DNA of 64,000 bases from Hyphomicrobiales bacterium (GTDB lineage Bacteria; Pseudomonadota; Alphaproteobacteria; Rhizobiales; Rhizobiaceae). The notes beneath the pieces were generated by a model that searched no databases, was not told the origin of the DNA, and worked only from the letters and a program-made list of their open reading frames with translations. Positions within the stretch are counted from its first letter, which is position 1. Every line of letters starts with the position of its first letter. Shown piece after piece: positions 42,944 through 52,098 of the stretch. The stretch covers positions 62,001 to 126,000 of the forward strand of contig UBXM01000023.1 of the NCBI GenBank assembly GCA_900469445.1, given 5' to 3'. Position numbers and translations under genes: made by a program.

Positions 42944-43789
42944 CTATCTGATATAACTCATAGGTCGCCCCGTGTCGGGATGGCGCATGACGCCCATCCT
43001 CGTTCCGTAGATTGTCTGCAATTGATCAGGTGTGAGAATTTCGTCCGGAGTGCCGCGTGCGATCATTGTACCCGAATGAAGCGCCAGGATTTCGTCGCAG
43101 AAACGAGCAGCCATGTTGACGTCGTGAAGTACGACGACAACCCCAAGCCCGCGCGCCTCGGTAAGCCGTCGAACCAGGGACAGGACTTCGACCTGATGAG
43201 CTATATCCAGCGCCGAGGTCGGCTCATCAAGGAGGAGGCAGTCAGGGTTCTGGGCCACCAGCATTGCCAGCCAGACGCGCTGTCGCTCCCCGCCGGACAA
43301 CGTATCGACGATGCGATCACGGTAGATTGCAACGTCGGTCAACTCCATCGCTTCCTCGACCATTCTTTTGTCCTCAGCGCCAAAGCGACCGAGCGGCCCG
43401 TGCCAGGGATAGCGACCGAGTGCAACCAGTTCGCCGGCGAGCATGCCGGCGGCGGCTGGTGCCTGTTGCGGCAGATAGGCAACCTTGCGGGCGAATAGGC
43501 GATCGCGCCATTTCTCCAATCTCCTGCCTTCAAAGGAGATTGCGCCATCGGTTGGGGTTTGCTGACGTGCAAGAAGCTTGATCAACGTCGATTTCCCGGA
43601 GCCGTTGTGCCCGATGAGTCCGATAACGTGTCGAGCGGGGAGCGTTAACGTAAGCGGCTTGAGCAGGACGCGGTTCTCCACGGAGAAGCTTGCGTTATGG
43701 AGTTCGAACAAGGGCGTGGCACTAGCGTCGAGTGGCGTAGAGACATCGGGCGAAGGGTGCAGCTCGATGTTGGCCGATGTGTCGTTCAT
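42944..43789 (-). CDS. Siderophore ABC transporter ATP-binding protein (FhuC type)
   Basis: 281 aa from the ATG at 43789; the frame runs on to 43831. Walker A GHNGSGKSTLIK, Q-loop region LPQQAPAA, signature LSGGERQR, Walker B CLLLDEPTSALDI, switch His VVLHDVNMAARF. The element ALGRYPWHGPLGRFG is typical of FhuC-like proteins. It energises the fused permease encoded 16 bases upstream. Confidence 0.95.
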   Translation of the reverse strand: MNDTSANIELHPSPDVSTPLDASATPLFELHNASFSVENRVLLKPLTLTLPARHVIGLIGHNGSGKSTLIKLLARQQTPTDGAISFEGRRLEKWRDRLFARKVAYLPQQAPAAAGMLAGELVALGRYPWHGPLGRFGAEDKRMVEEAMELTDVAIYRDRIVDTLSGGERQRVWLAMLVAQNPDCLLLDEPTSALDIAHQVEVLSLVRRLTEARGLGVVVVLHDVNMAARFCDEILALHSGTMIARGTPDEILTPDQLQTIYGTRMGVMRHPDTGRPMSYIR

Positions 43790-43805
43790 GAAACTGCCTA
43801 TTGCT

Positions 43806-45782
43806 TTACGACCGGAACATGGTCTTGCCATTTGAGCGGATGACCCAGAGGAAATATGGTCCGCCGATGAATGCCGCGATCACGCCGGCCGGGATCTCGT
43901 AGGGAAAGTCTGCAGTCCTGCCGAGCCAGTCGGCTGCAATCATCAGCGCCGCCCCGATCGCGGTGGAGGTCAGCATGATGCGCGTCTGCCCGCGCGCGCT
44001 GGCCATTCGGGCGATGTGTGGCGCCATCATGCCGACAAAGCTTAATGGCCCGACCACCAGCGTTGCGATGCCGGTAAGGGTCGCGACAAAAATTAGTAAC
44101 ACGCCGCGTGACCGGCCTGGATTGATGCCAAGCGCGCGCGCGGTGCCATCGCCAAGTGGCAGCACGTCTATCCAGCGTCGGAACAGGGGGGAAAGAGCAA
44201 GCGCCATCAGCGCAAAAAACGTAGCGATGAGCGCGACTATACCGGTTGCCCGGAATGTAGGTCCCATAGTCCATGCCAGGATGTAGCTGGCGCGCGGATC
44301 TCCACTGGCCACGATGAGCGAGATGATGGCAGTGGAAAGTGCCCCGATCGCGATGCCGCCCAACAGAACCGGCTCTGCCGCGTAGCTTCGCCGCCTCGCA
44401 ACCGCCAACACGAGGGAAAAGGATAGGATTGCGCCAAGAATACCGCCGGCCAGCGGCAAAAGAGGAGAGGCCATGCCGCCGAACAAGAACGCCGCAATAA
44501 TCCCAAGGCCTGCTCCTCCGCTGACACCGAGGCCTTCGGGGCTGGCCATCGGATTGCGGGTGATTGCCTGCGTGATGGCGCCGGCCATGGCGAGCATGGC
44601 GCCGGCGCCGGCCGCGGTCAGAACACGTGGCCAGCGGCCCTCAAAGAGTGTCCAAGGCTCGATGCCATGGGCAAATATCTGTTCGGTCAGGGACAGGATC
44701 ACGACGAAAACAAGGATCGCGAGGCAGGCAGGAACAAGGACGCGGCTGGATGTTTGACTTGCGGGATTATACCCATCGAGGTTCGCGAGCTGTTCGATAG
44801 AACGTGGTGCGCTTTTCAACAGGGCGAGCATCAGCGCTGACCCGGCGATCGCCGTGATCGTGCCGGTGGGAATTTCGCCGATGACGGGTGCACTTACGAG
44901 AACGATTCCGTCTGCGAGCAGCAGAAGAAGGGCACCGATCAACGCGCCCCAGAACAATCTTTCCTTCAATGTTCGGGCTCCGGTCATGCGGGCGACCTGG
45001 CCCGCCGCAAGTCCGACAAAGGCGATTACGCCGACCCTGGCGACGACCAGCGCCGTCAGGATGGTGGCGATGAACAGGATGATCGCGCGCATGCTGATAA
45101 GTGATAGCCCGAGGCTGCGGGCATTTGCATCATCAAGCCCGGCAATCGCCAACGGGCGTTGGAAAAGCATGAGTAGAGGCACGAGGATGACGAGGCGCAC
45201 CGCCAGTGCAAGAGCGTTTGAATAGTCATTCTGGATCAGCGATCCGCTTCCCCAGACAAATACCCCGCGCAGATATTCATGGTGGAACAGCGCCAGAATG
45301 ACGGAGGCCGAACCTGCAGAAAAGCTGATGACCATGCCGCAGAGAAGGAGCGTCATCGGCGCAAAGCCGGCTTTCCTTGCAAGGCCGGAGACAATCGCAA
45401 CCGCAGCCAGACCGCCGGCCAATGCTGCGATATCGCGCTGGAAAGCCGACACAGTGGCCATCGACAGTGTCAGCAGCGTGATCGCCAGTTGCGCGCCGGA
45501 AAGGATGCCAAGCGTCGACGGTTCGGCGAGCGGATTTTTCAGCAGTTGCTGGAAAATCGTTCCGGCAAAGGCGAGCGCTGCCCCGGCAAACAGGGCGACG
45601 AGCATCCGCGGCATGAGTGAATAGTGAACATAGATCTGAGCAAATGAGGCAGTGTCGGGGTTCAGCAACGACGCCTGCAAATCTGCAGGTGGGATATAGC
45701 CGAGTATGGCAACGGCATAAAGGCCAAACGCAGCAAGCGCCATCAGGACACTGAGACGGGCCGGAGTAAAAATGCGTGTCAT
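43806..45782 (-). CDS. Fused siderophore ABC permease (FhuB type)
   Basis: 658 aa from the ATG at 45782, which overlaps the stop of the binding-protein gene. Two FecCD permease units are fused in one chain: each carries the P-L-A-x-P-x-x-L-G (here NPLAEPSTLGILSGA and NPMASPEGLGVSGGA) and the FVGL/FVGMMAPHIAR elements, giving about 20 membrane segments. FhuB proteins are permeases for hydroxamate-type siderophores in other bacteria. The longer frame to 45851 is a shadow of the binding-protein gene. Confidence 0.95.
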   Translation of the reverse strand: MTRIFTPARLSVLMALAAFGLYAVAILGYIPPADLQASLLNPDTASFAQIYVHYSLMPRMLVALFAGAALAFAGTIFQQLLKNPLAEPSTLGILSGAQLAITLLTLSMATVSAFQRDIAALAGGLAAVAIVSGLARKAGFAPMTLLLCGMVISFSAGSASVILALFHHEYLRGVFVWGSGSLIQNDYSNALALAVRLVILVPLLMLFQRPLAIAGLDDANARSLGLSLISMRAIILFIATILTALVVARVGVIAFVGLAAGQVARMTGARTLKERLFWGALIGALLLLLADGIVLVSAPVIGEIPTGTITAIAGSALMLALLKSAPRSIEQLANLDGYNPASQTSSRVLVPACLAILVFVVILSLTEQIFAHGIEPWTLFEGRWPRVLTAAGAGAMLAMAGAITQAITRNPMASPEGLGVSGGAGLGIIAAFLFGGMASPLLPLAGGILGAILSFSLVLAVARRRSYAAEPVLLGGIAIGALSTAIISLIVASGDPRASYILAWTMGPTFRATGIVALIATFFALMALALSPLFRRWIDVLPLGDGTARALGINPGRSRGVLLIFVATLTGIATLVVGPLSFVGMMAPHIARMASARGQTRIMLTSTAIGAALMIAADWLGRTADFPYEIPAGVIAAFIGGPYFLWVIRSNGKTMFRS

Positions 45783-46666
45783 GTGATGCCGAGACCTTCC
45801 CGGATGACTTCGGCGAAACGCATGGCCGAAGGAAAGGCGCCGAATACCCATGTGGGCGGGATCGTAGAGACATGGCCGTTGCGCACTGCCGGCAGGGACC
45901 GCCAGAGTGCGCTTTGCAGAAACGGACCGGGCGGGCCTGGTTCGATAATGATCAGGCGTGCCTCGGGATAGCGGGCGATCGCGTCCAGTCCCGTCGTTGC
46001 GAATCCCCAGTTATTGGTCGCGCCGTCCCAGGCATTGGCTATGCCGAGGCGCTTCAACACATCGTCGAATAATCCTCCGGCGCCATAGATGTCGATTACC
46101 CTGTCGTCGGTAAATTTGATGATCAGCAGCGGCCGCCCGTCATATGTCTTTGCCTCGGCGCCGATTGTCTCCAATCGGGCATGGGAGTGCTGAAGATAAT
46201 CGATCGCAGCCTGTTGTCGCCCGGCTCTGGTCGCGATGTCCTTGAGCGCTCTTTCGGCCGCGACCAAAGGCTTGCGCTCGGCGCTATAGAGCGGCAGCGC
46301 AAGCGTTGGTGCGATTTCGTCAAGTCGTGCCTGTGAGACGCCGTATCCAGCCTGCGACAGGATGAGATCAGGTTTCAGGGAGCGCAGCAACTCCATGTTC
46401 GGCCAGGACCGCAAGCCGAGGTCGATCGTATCCCGCGGCAGGGCAGGGACAACCACCCGATCGCTGTAAAGAGGGGCTTCCGCCACGGCCATCGGCTGTA
46501 TTCCCAGCGCAAGCAGGCTTTCCGCCCATCCCCAGTCGAGTACCGCGATCCGTGGTGCCGCAGGCGCGGCGACCACCTTCGCAGGCATCAGGACAGACGC
46601 CAACGCGGCGGCAAATTGCCGTCGCGTCAGTTTGTGGTCATGGTTTGGCTCGGCAGGACGAGACAC
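45779..46666 (-). CDS. Siderophore-binding protein (FhuD type), Tat-like signal
   Basis: 295 aa. N-terminal TRRQFAAALASV with a short hydrophobic core ending VVAA looks like a twin-arginine signal. The mature part is a FhuD-like binding protein (RIAVLDWGWAESLLALG, SLKPDLILSQ). It lies four bases after the receptor gene and is first in the import cassette D-B-C, all on the minus strand. Substrate probably a hydroxamate-type ferric siderophore. Confidence 0.92.
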   Translation of the reverse strand: MSRPAEPNHDHKLTRRQFAAALASVLMPAKVVAAPAAPRIAVLDWGWAESLLALGIQPMAVAEAPLYSDRVVVPALPRDTIDLGLRSWPNMELLRSLKPDLILSQAGYGVSQARLDEIAPTLALPLYSAERKPLVAAERALKDIATRAGRQQAAIDYLQHSHARLETIGAEAKTYDGRPLLIIKFTDDRVIDIYGAGGLFDDVLKRLGIANAWDGATNNWGFATTGLDAIARYPEARLIIIEPGPPGPFLQSALWRSLPAVRNGHVSTIPPTWVFGAFPSAMRFAEVIREGLGIT

Positions 46667-46670
46667 GGCC

Positions 46671-49235
46671 TTACCAGCTGTATTTCACGGTCGCATAGAC
46701 GCTGCGACCTTCACCCCAATAGCATCCCGTGGCGGCAATACATGTCGAAACATATTTGCGATCGAACAGGTTGCTGACGTTGAGCGATGCTTTCAGGCCT
46801 TCCAGCTTCGGATTGGACTTGCCGAAATCATAACGGACTGCCGCATCGAAGACCGTGTAGGACGGGATATCGAACTTGTTGGCGTTGTCGCCAAAGGTTT
46901 GGCCGGTGTAGCGGGCGCCGCCGCCGAAGCTCAAGCCATCCCAAATAGTCGATGTCTGCAACGCATAATCGAGCCAGAGCGACGCCTGATGGCGGGGCAC
47001 GAAGGCAAACCGATTGCCTTGATTGCTGACACCGGCTGCGTTCGGATTGGCCTTGGTGATTTCGCTGTCGGTATAGGCGTAGGATGCCAGAATGGAGAGA
47101 GCATCAGTCAGCTCTGCCTTACCTTCCAGCTCTACGCCCCGCATCCTGACCTGGCCTGTCTGGACGCTGAAGCTTGTGTTCAGCGGATCAGGTGACAGAA
47201 CATTGTCCTGGGTGAGGTGATAGGCGGAAAGGGTGATGAAGCTGTTGCTGCCATCCGGCTGATATTTTACGCCGAGTTCGAATTGTTCACCGGTGGTTGG
47301 GCTGAAGGCATTGCCTTCGCGATCGGTCCCGCTGGCGGGGCTGAAGGATGTCGAATAGCCTGCATAGGGTGAGATGCCGTTGTCGAAATTGTAAACGAGA
47401 CCTGCACGCCAGGTGAATTTGCCGTCCCTCTGATCGACCTTGCTGTCAGACGTGCTGGTCCGGGTTCTGGTATCCGTGTTTGCCCAGTCGTAGCGGCCGC
47501 CAAGAGAGAAGACGAAGTTGTCCCACTCCACCTGGTCTTGAGCGTAAAGTCCGATCTGACTGCGATCCTGATCGATACGGGTAGCGATCGGCGGTCTGGT
47601 GACCGGCGTGCCATATACCGGATCCATTCCATTGATCGGCGTGAAAATCGGAGAAAGCGCGGACTCCTCGTAGCGGCTACTCTCGTATGAATAATCCAGG
47701 CCAAACAGGGCGGTGTGCGCGAAATCTCCCGTCTGGAAGTGCCCAACCGCCTGATTGTCCACGGTGATGGCGCGAGCGCTCTCAGGGAATGCCCAGGCAT
47801 AACGGTCAAAGCCCGTCGGAGCGCAGGCGAAAATGCAAGCGGCTTGAACGCGCTGGCTGTCGGTGCTGATGTAGGAATAGCGAAGGTTCTGACGAACTGT
47901 CCAAGTATCATTGAGTTCATGTTCGAACTCGTAACCCGCGGATGCCTGGTCACTCTTATAGTGGTCGAAGCCCGGCTCGCCGGGAAAAGCGCCACGGGGC
48001 AGTTCAGGATAGATGCCGGTATAAAGCGTGCCGTTTGCCGGCAGCGCCGGCGCTCCACCGCCTCCGGGTGAGTCGATGCGCTGGTAGCTGCCATAGAGCG
48101 TCAACGACGTTCCTTCGTCAGGCTTGAAGGTGAAGGACGGCGCGATATAGGCCTTCTTCTCGCGCACATAGTCATACTGGGTATCGGTGAGGCGGCCGAC
48201 ACCGACAATTCGGTAAAGCAGGCTGTCGTCACCGTTGACCGTGCCGCCGAGGTCGAATGCGGTCTGGATGCGCTTGTCCGTCCCGATCTGCATCTCGACT
48301 TCGTTTGGCGCGGTTGCACTCGGCCGCTTCGACACCATGTTGATCAGGCCGCCCGGATCGCCCTGGCCGTAGAGAACCGAAGCGGGTCCCTTGAGGACTT
48401 CTGCCCGTTCGAGGCCGAAAGGCTCTACGCGTGGCTGGGCATAACCGCGAGATCCGAAGGGCAGTCGCAGGCCATCGAGATATCGGCTCGGGCGAAAACC
48501 GCGGATCGTGAACCAGTCATAGCGTGAATCGTCGCCATATTGACTGATGACGCCCGGTGTATAGCGAAGCGCCTGGGTCAACGTCGCCGATCCCTGGGCA
48601 GCCATCTGGTCCTTCGTGACGACATTGATGGCCTGCGGAGTATTCTTGATCGATGTGTCCGTCTTGGTGCCGGTTGCGCTTTGTGTCGCGACGAATCCAT
48701 CGACTGGCCCGCGCGCCTGCTCACCTTGCAGAATGATCGGCTGCAAGGAGGTGGCGCCATCCGCGGAATCGGCGGCAGACGTCGCCTGTGGGTTGATCAG
48801 GAGGACAGTGGTGGTCGTGGTAAACCGGTAGGTGAAGCCGGTTCCGGCAAGCAGCTTGGTCAGCGCGCTTTCGGCCGGGAGATTGCCGGTTATGCCGGAT
48901 GTGCGCAGATTTGACGGAAGAGAGCCGTCGAATGCAATGTCAATGCCCGTCACGGAGGAATAGCGCACCAGCGCAGCCGAAAGCGACTGTCCCGCGATCG
49001 AAAACTCGTAACTTCTGGCGCTTTGGGCCTCGACCGTCGTCGATAGGACGAGCGGCGCAAATCCGAAGCATCCCGCCAACAAAACTGTGCGCAAAAGCCG
49101 AAGGCGATCAACGCCGATTTCACTGTTCTTAACCACTCGTATTGCCCCCTGCAAACGCATGACTTGCCCGCGTGTTGGCGGGCTTCTCGACATGGGGACG
49201 CGGAGATGAGCGAAAAACCTCGGTCGGTTTTTCAT
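46671..49235 (-). CDS. TonB-dependent siderophore receptor with N-terminal signalling (STN) domain
   Basis: 854 aa if started at 49235, four bases after the FecR-like gene; no start (49235, 49193, 49160) has a clear ribosome binding site. After the signal peptide (core TVLLAGCFGFAPLV) comes an STN domain (residues about 75-155; SLSAALVRYSSVTGIDIAFDG), then plug (ERAEVLKGPASVLYGQGDPG) and barrel ending in YSW. The STN domain contacts a FecR-type anti-sigma factor in the periplasm, and a FecI/FecR pair is encoded directly upstream, so ferric-siderophore binding should induce its own uptake genes. Confidence 0.93.
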   Translation of the reverse strand: MKNRPRFFAHLRVPMSRSPPTRGQVMRLQGAIRVVKNSEIGVDRLRLLRTVLLAGCFGFAPLVLSTTVEAQSARSYEFSIAGQSLSAALVRYSSVTGIDIAFDGSLPSNLRTSGITGNLPAESALTKLLAGTGFTYRFTTTTTVLLINPQATSAADSADGATSLQPIILQGEQARGPVDGFVATQSATGTKTDTSIKNTPQAINVVTKDQMAAQGSATLTQALRYTPGVISQYGDDSRYDWFTIRGFRPSRYLDGLRLPFGSRGYAQPRVEPFGLERAEVLKGPASVLYGQGDPGGLINMVSKRPSATAPNEVEMQIGTDKRIQTAFDLGGTVNGDDSLLYRIVGVGRLTDTQYDYVREKKAYIAPSFTFKPDEGTSLTLYGSYQRIDSPGGGGAPALPANGTLYTGIYPELPRGAFPGEPGFDHYKSDQASAGYEFEHELNDTWTVRQNLRYSYISTDSQRVQAACIFACAPTGFDRYAWAFPESARAITVDNQAVGHFQTGDFAHTALFGLDYSYESSRYEESALSPIFTPINGMDPVYGTPVTRPPIATRIDQDRSQIGLYAQDQVEWDNFVFSLGGRYDWANTDTRTRTSTSDSKVDQRDGKFTWRAGLVYNFDNGISPYAGYSTSFSPASGTDREGNAFSPTTGEQFELGVKYQPDGSNSFITLSAYHLTQDNVLSPDPLNTSFSVQTGQVRMRGVELEGKAELTDALSILASYAYTDSEITKANPNAAGVSNQGNRFAFVPRHQASLWLDYALQTSTIWDGLSFGGGARYTGQTFGDNANKFDIPSYTVFDAAVRYDFGKSNPKLEGLKASLNVSNLFDRKYVSTCIAATGCYWGEGRSVYATVKYSW

Positions 49236-49239
49236 TTTT

Positions 49240-50196
49240 TTATTGCGGATAGATCAAGGTAAGCCAGGGCGAGTAGCTGGCGATGCGGATGGGCAGGCCA
49301 TGCTCCAGATTTTCCAGTATTCGTCCTGCCCGCCGAACATCGACGATGATGCTGACGGGTCGGCGGGCCAAGGCGCTATCCATGACGATCATCTTTCCGC
49401 GTCGCCATCTGGCCAGTGTGGCAACGACGTCCTTGAACGGCGTCGAGATGAAGACGAGTTTTCCATCTCGCCACGAGACTTGGCGCCCCACATCTGTCTG
49501 GATCGGCACCGACAGCAGGCCATTCGCGTACAGTACCGATTGCCCTTCCTGCACATCCTGTGCCTGCCGAGGAGATGACACTCTAACTGTATGCTGTGCG
49601 ACTGAAACGGCGATGTTTCCGTCATGCGTGCCGACTGAGAATTGGGTTCCAAGTGCTTTACTTGTAAGCTCTCCACAATCGACGACAAACGGCCGGCCGG
49701 TCTCTGGAGCGACTGTGAAAAAAGCCTCGCCCTCCTGCAGGATCACTCGCCGCTGCCCGCTCGCAAAATTCAGGGAGATCGCGCTGGCGGTCGACAGCTC
49801 TGCGATTGAGCGGTCCGGCAAGATGAAACGCGCAGTCTCTCCCACCCCGGTTCGGTAATCGGCCGCCGCCGGGCGCAGATAGACTGCGGAGGCCACTCCA
49901 CCCGTCGCAAGGACCGCAAGGGCACCGCCGGATTTGAGAACCTTCCGACGGCTTTGTGAGGCTGGCCGAGCGGCCTCGGGCAGGGCGGAGGCGCCGAGCC
50001 ACAAACGTTCCAGCTCGGCATAGGCCGCTGCGTGAGCCGGATCCCGCTCTAGCCATGCCCTGAAATTAGCTCGATCTATCGGTGTGGCACCATCGTCCAG
50101 CAGCAGAGCGAACCATTCTGCGGCCTGCCGGTCGACGCCCGCATCATCATCAGGACAGTGTTCCCGATTTGATAAGTCGTCCATCTTCTGCCTCAT
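49240..50196 (-). CDS. FecR-family sigma regulator
   Basis: 318 aa. An N-terminal cytosolic part with WFALLLDDGATPIDRANFRA and W-L-E-R-D-P-A-H-A-A-A-Y (anti-sigma DUF4880 region), one membrane segment near residues 88-108, and a periplasmic FecR domain (VQEGEAFF, VSWRDGKLVF). It passes the receptor signal across the inner membrane to the FecI sigma factor. Between the fecI-like gene (15 bases upstream) and the STN receptor gene. Confidence 0.95.
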   Translation of the reverse strand: MRQKMDDLSNREHCPDDDAGVDRQAAEWFALLLDDGATPIDRANFRAWLERDPAHAAAYAELERLWLGASALPEAARPASQSRRKVLKSGGALAVLATGGVASAVYLRPAAADYRTGVGETARFILPDRSIAELSTASAISLNFASGQRRVILQEGEAFFTVAPETGRPFVVDCGELTSKALGTQFSVGTHDGNIAVSVAQHTVRVSSPRQAQDVQEGQSVLYANGLLSVPIQTDVGRQVSWRDGKLVFISTPFKDVVATLARWRRGKMIVMDSALARRPVSIIVDVRRAGRILENLEHGLPIRIASYSPWLTLIYPQ

Positions 50197-50211
50197 CGGT
50201 CACAGCCTGAG

Positions 50212-50724
50212 CTAGCTCTCGGTCTTCATCTCTGCTCGAAGTCGTTCAAGCGCGACAACCATATGTCCGAAAACTGTCTTTGGAGATATCCCGAGGCGCT
50301 CACCGATCTCAACATATGTCAGACCATCGATCCGCGACATCATGAAAACCTGTCGAGCTCGAGGCGGCATATTCTCCACCGCAGTCTGCACGCGCAGGAG
50401 TTCCTGTCTGCCGATCGTTAACGCTTCAACCGACGGCGTGGGGTCGGAAATGGTCTCAAGCCCGCCGATGCCATCGACGAACGGTGCAATCTTTCTGCGT
50501 CTTTCGTGATCGATGGCCAGGTTCCGGCCAGTGATCATGAAATATCCAGCAAGATCGGCGACGTCGCGCAGCAGACCAGGCCGTTCCCAGAAACGCAGGA
50601 AGGTATCCTGCAGCAGATCGGCGGTGGTCGCCGAGCAATGAACTCTCCGATGGATAACACGCGTCAGACGCGTTCGAACGCCTAGAAAGGTCTCAAGGAT
50701 TTCGGGATGTTCTGCACTGGCCAT
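50212..50724 (-). CDS. ECF sigma factor, FecI family
   Basis: 170 aa with sigma-70 regions 2 and 4. Region 2: TTADLLQDTFLRFWE, then NLAIDHERRRK; region 4: MPPRARQVFMMSRIDGLTYVEIGERLGISPKTV, of which a helix-turn-helix is visible. With the FecR-like protein and STN receptor it forms a cell-surface signalling system for a ferric siderophore. The gene is the first of the minus-strand set that continues through receptor and D-B-C cassette. Confidence 0.94.
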   Translation of the reverse strand: MASAEHPEILETFLGVRTRLTRVIHRRVHCSATTADLLQDTFLRFWERPGLLRDVADLAGYFMITGRNLAIDHERRRKIAPFVDGIGGLETISDPTPSVEALTIGRQELLRVQTAVENMPPRARQVFMMSRIDGLTYVEIGERLGISPKTVFGHMVVALERLRAEMKTES

Positions 50725-51042
50725 GCTGCGCAGCTATCACCGTCTCGTTACCGAAATCAAGATAAACATGACCGTGGCGATCATGTTTCTATATGCGAGA
50801 CAACTTCTCGCTGGGATCATTTATTTACGGGTCGTTGGCTCAAATCATGTCAAGGCTGACCTCGCCTCCATATTTCGCTCTCGGCGGCTCAGGCACCGCC
50901 CGTAGCCTGCATCAGCAAGTCTCTATCGCCGTGCTTGATTTCATCGCGCATCACAAACTGAGCCGCTTCCGCCAATGAAAAATTCTCCATGGAATTATCA
51001 GGCCACGCCGGGTCGGATCTCAGTGGCAATCAACTCCCACCG
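50725..51042. other. Intergenic region upstream of the fecI-like gene
   Basis: About 320 bases between the sigma-factor gene and the end of a LysR gene. No gene is supported. It should contain the promoter of the fecI-fecR pair; I could not identify a clear Fur, RirA or Irr site. Confidence 0.45.
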
Positions 51043-51960
51043 TCACACCATGCCTCTATGATGTAAGATGAATGCGCGAACTGCAGGATTGCTCTCGCTT
51101 TTACGGTAAACAATCGCTAGCTCCGACCTCGTATCAATATTTGTAAGGGCTAGATAACGAACTCCCGGCAGTCTCAAGCAATCCATTCCTTTGGGTACGA
51201 GAGCGATCCCGAGACCCACCGCGATCATGCTTGCAATAGTGGTGAAATCCCGACCTGTCGTGTTTATGTTTGGTGAGAAGCCGGCCTCGTTGCAGGCCTC
51301 GATCGTGTTGGCGTGAAATCCAATATCCGGCGGCTGCTTTGGCGTGATGAACACTTCGGTCGACAGGTCGGAAAGGTCAATCGAATTTCTTGACGCGAGG
51401 CGATGACTGACTGGGATCGCGGCGAGCAAGGGCTCTCGAAGAACGACGGTTGAAGTCAGTTCGGAGGGAACAGGTGCAGGCGGCCGTATATAGCCGAAAT
51501 CCAGCTCACCTTTTCTGATCTTGTCGAGTTGTTGACGCATCTCCATCTCGACAAGTTGCAATTCGATTTCAGGCAAGTTGCGTCTGAATGTCGTTAAGGA
51601 ACGGGTCAATACGCCGGAGTAGGCTGCCGACGCCACGTAACTTACCGTGATCCTTCCCGTTTCTCCGCGTCCGACCCGCTTCAGCTGCGCCAGTGTTGTA
51701 TCCGCCTGCGCAACAATTTTCACGGCGTCTTCGAACAATGCTTGTCCGGTTGGGGTGAGGTTTACGGAGCGCTTGGAGCGATCGATCAACGGAAGGCCGA
51801 CGAGTGCTTCCAAAGCGATGATCTGCTGGCTCAGTCCCGGTTGAGCGATGCCGAGCTTGGAGGCAGCGCGCTCGAAATTCCTCTCCTCAACCAAGGCGAT
51901 GAAATATCGCAAATGCCTAAGTTCGAAACTGCTTGTTCGCTGCCTGCCCGTTTTGGTCAT
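51043..51960 (-). CDS. LysR-family transcriptional regulator
   Basis: 305 aa. N-terminal winged helix-turn-helix (LRHLRYFIALVEERNFERAASKLGIAQPG) and a C-terminal periplasmic-binding-protein-like effector domain. Divergent from a siderophore-receptor gene 138 bases away, with a perfect inverted repeat between them, so it very likely controls that receptor and the following importer genes. The effector is unknown. Confidence 0.93.
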   Translation of the reverse strand: MTKTGRQRTSSFELRHLRYFIALVEERNFERAASKLGIAQPGLSQQIIALEALVGLPLIDRSKRSVNLTPTGQALFEDAVKIVAQADTTLAQLKRVGRGETGRITVSYVASAAYSGVLTRSLTTFRRNLPEIELQLVEMEMRQQLDKIRKGELDFGYIRPPAPVPSELTSTVVLREPLLAAIPVSHRLASRNSIDLSDLSTEVFITPKQPPDIGFHANTIEACNEAGFSPNINTTGRDFTTIASMIAVGLGIALVPKGMDCLRLPGVRYLALTNIDTRSELAIVYRKSESNPAVRAFILHHRGMV

Positions 51961-51990
51961 GGAATTCTCGTTGTTGTGTCGATAGCCAGG

Positions 51991-52013
51991 TTTCAGAACT
52001 GGAAGTTCTGAAA
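51991..52013. promoter_or_regulatory. Inverted repeat, probable LysR operator
   Basis: TTTCAGAAC and GTTCTGAAA form a perfect 9-bp inverted repeat with a 5-base spacer, 31 bases upstream of the LysR start and 85 bases upstream of the receptor start. It contains the T-N11-A pattern of LysR sites. Confidence 0.6.
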
Positions 52014-52098
52014 AAATGTGTCTTCATTTATTGGATTTGCATGGTCGCTGTCGATAAAAAGGTGATGAATTTTATCCAGATTTTCGCTCGGGATCGTC

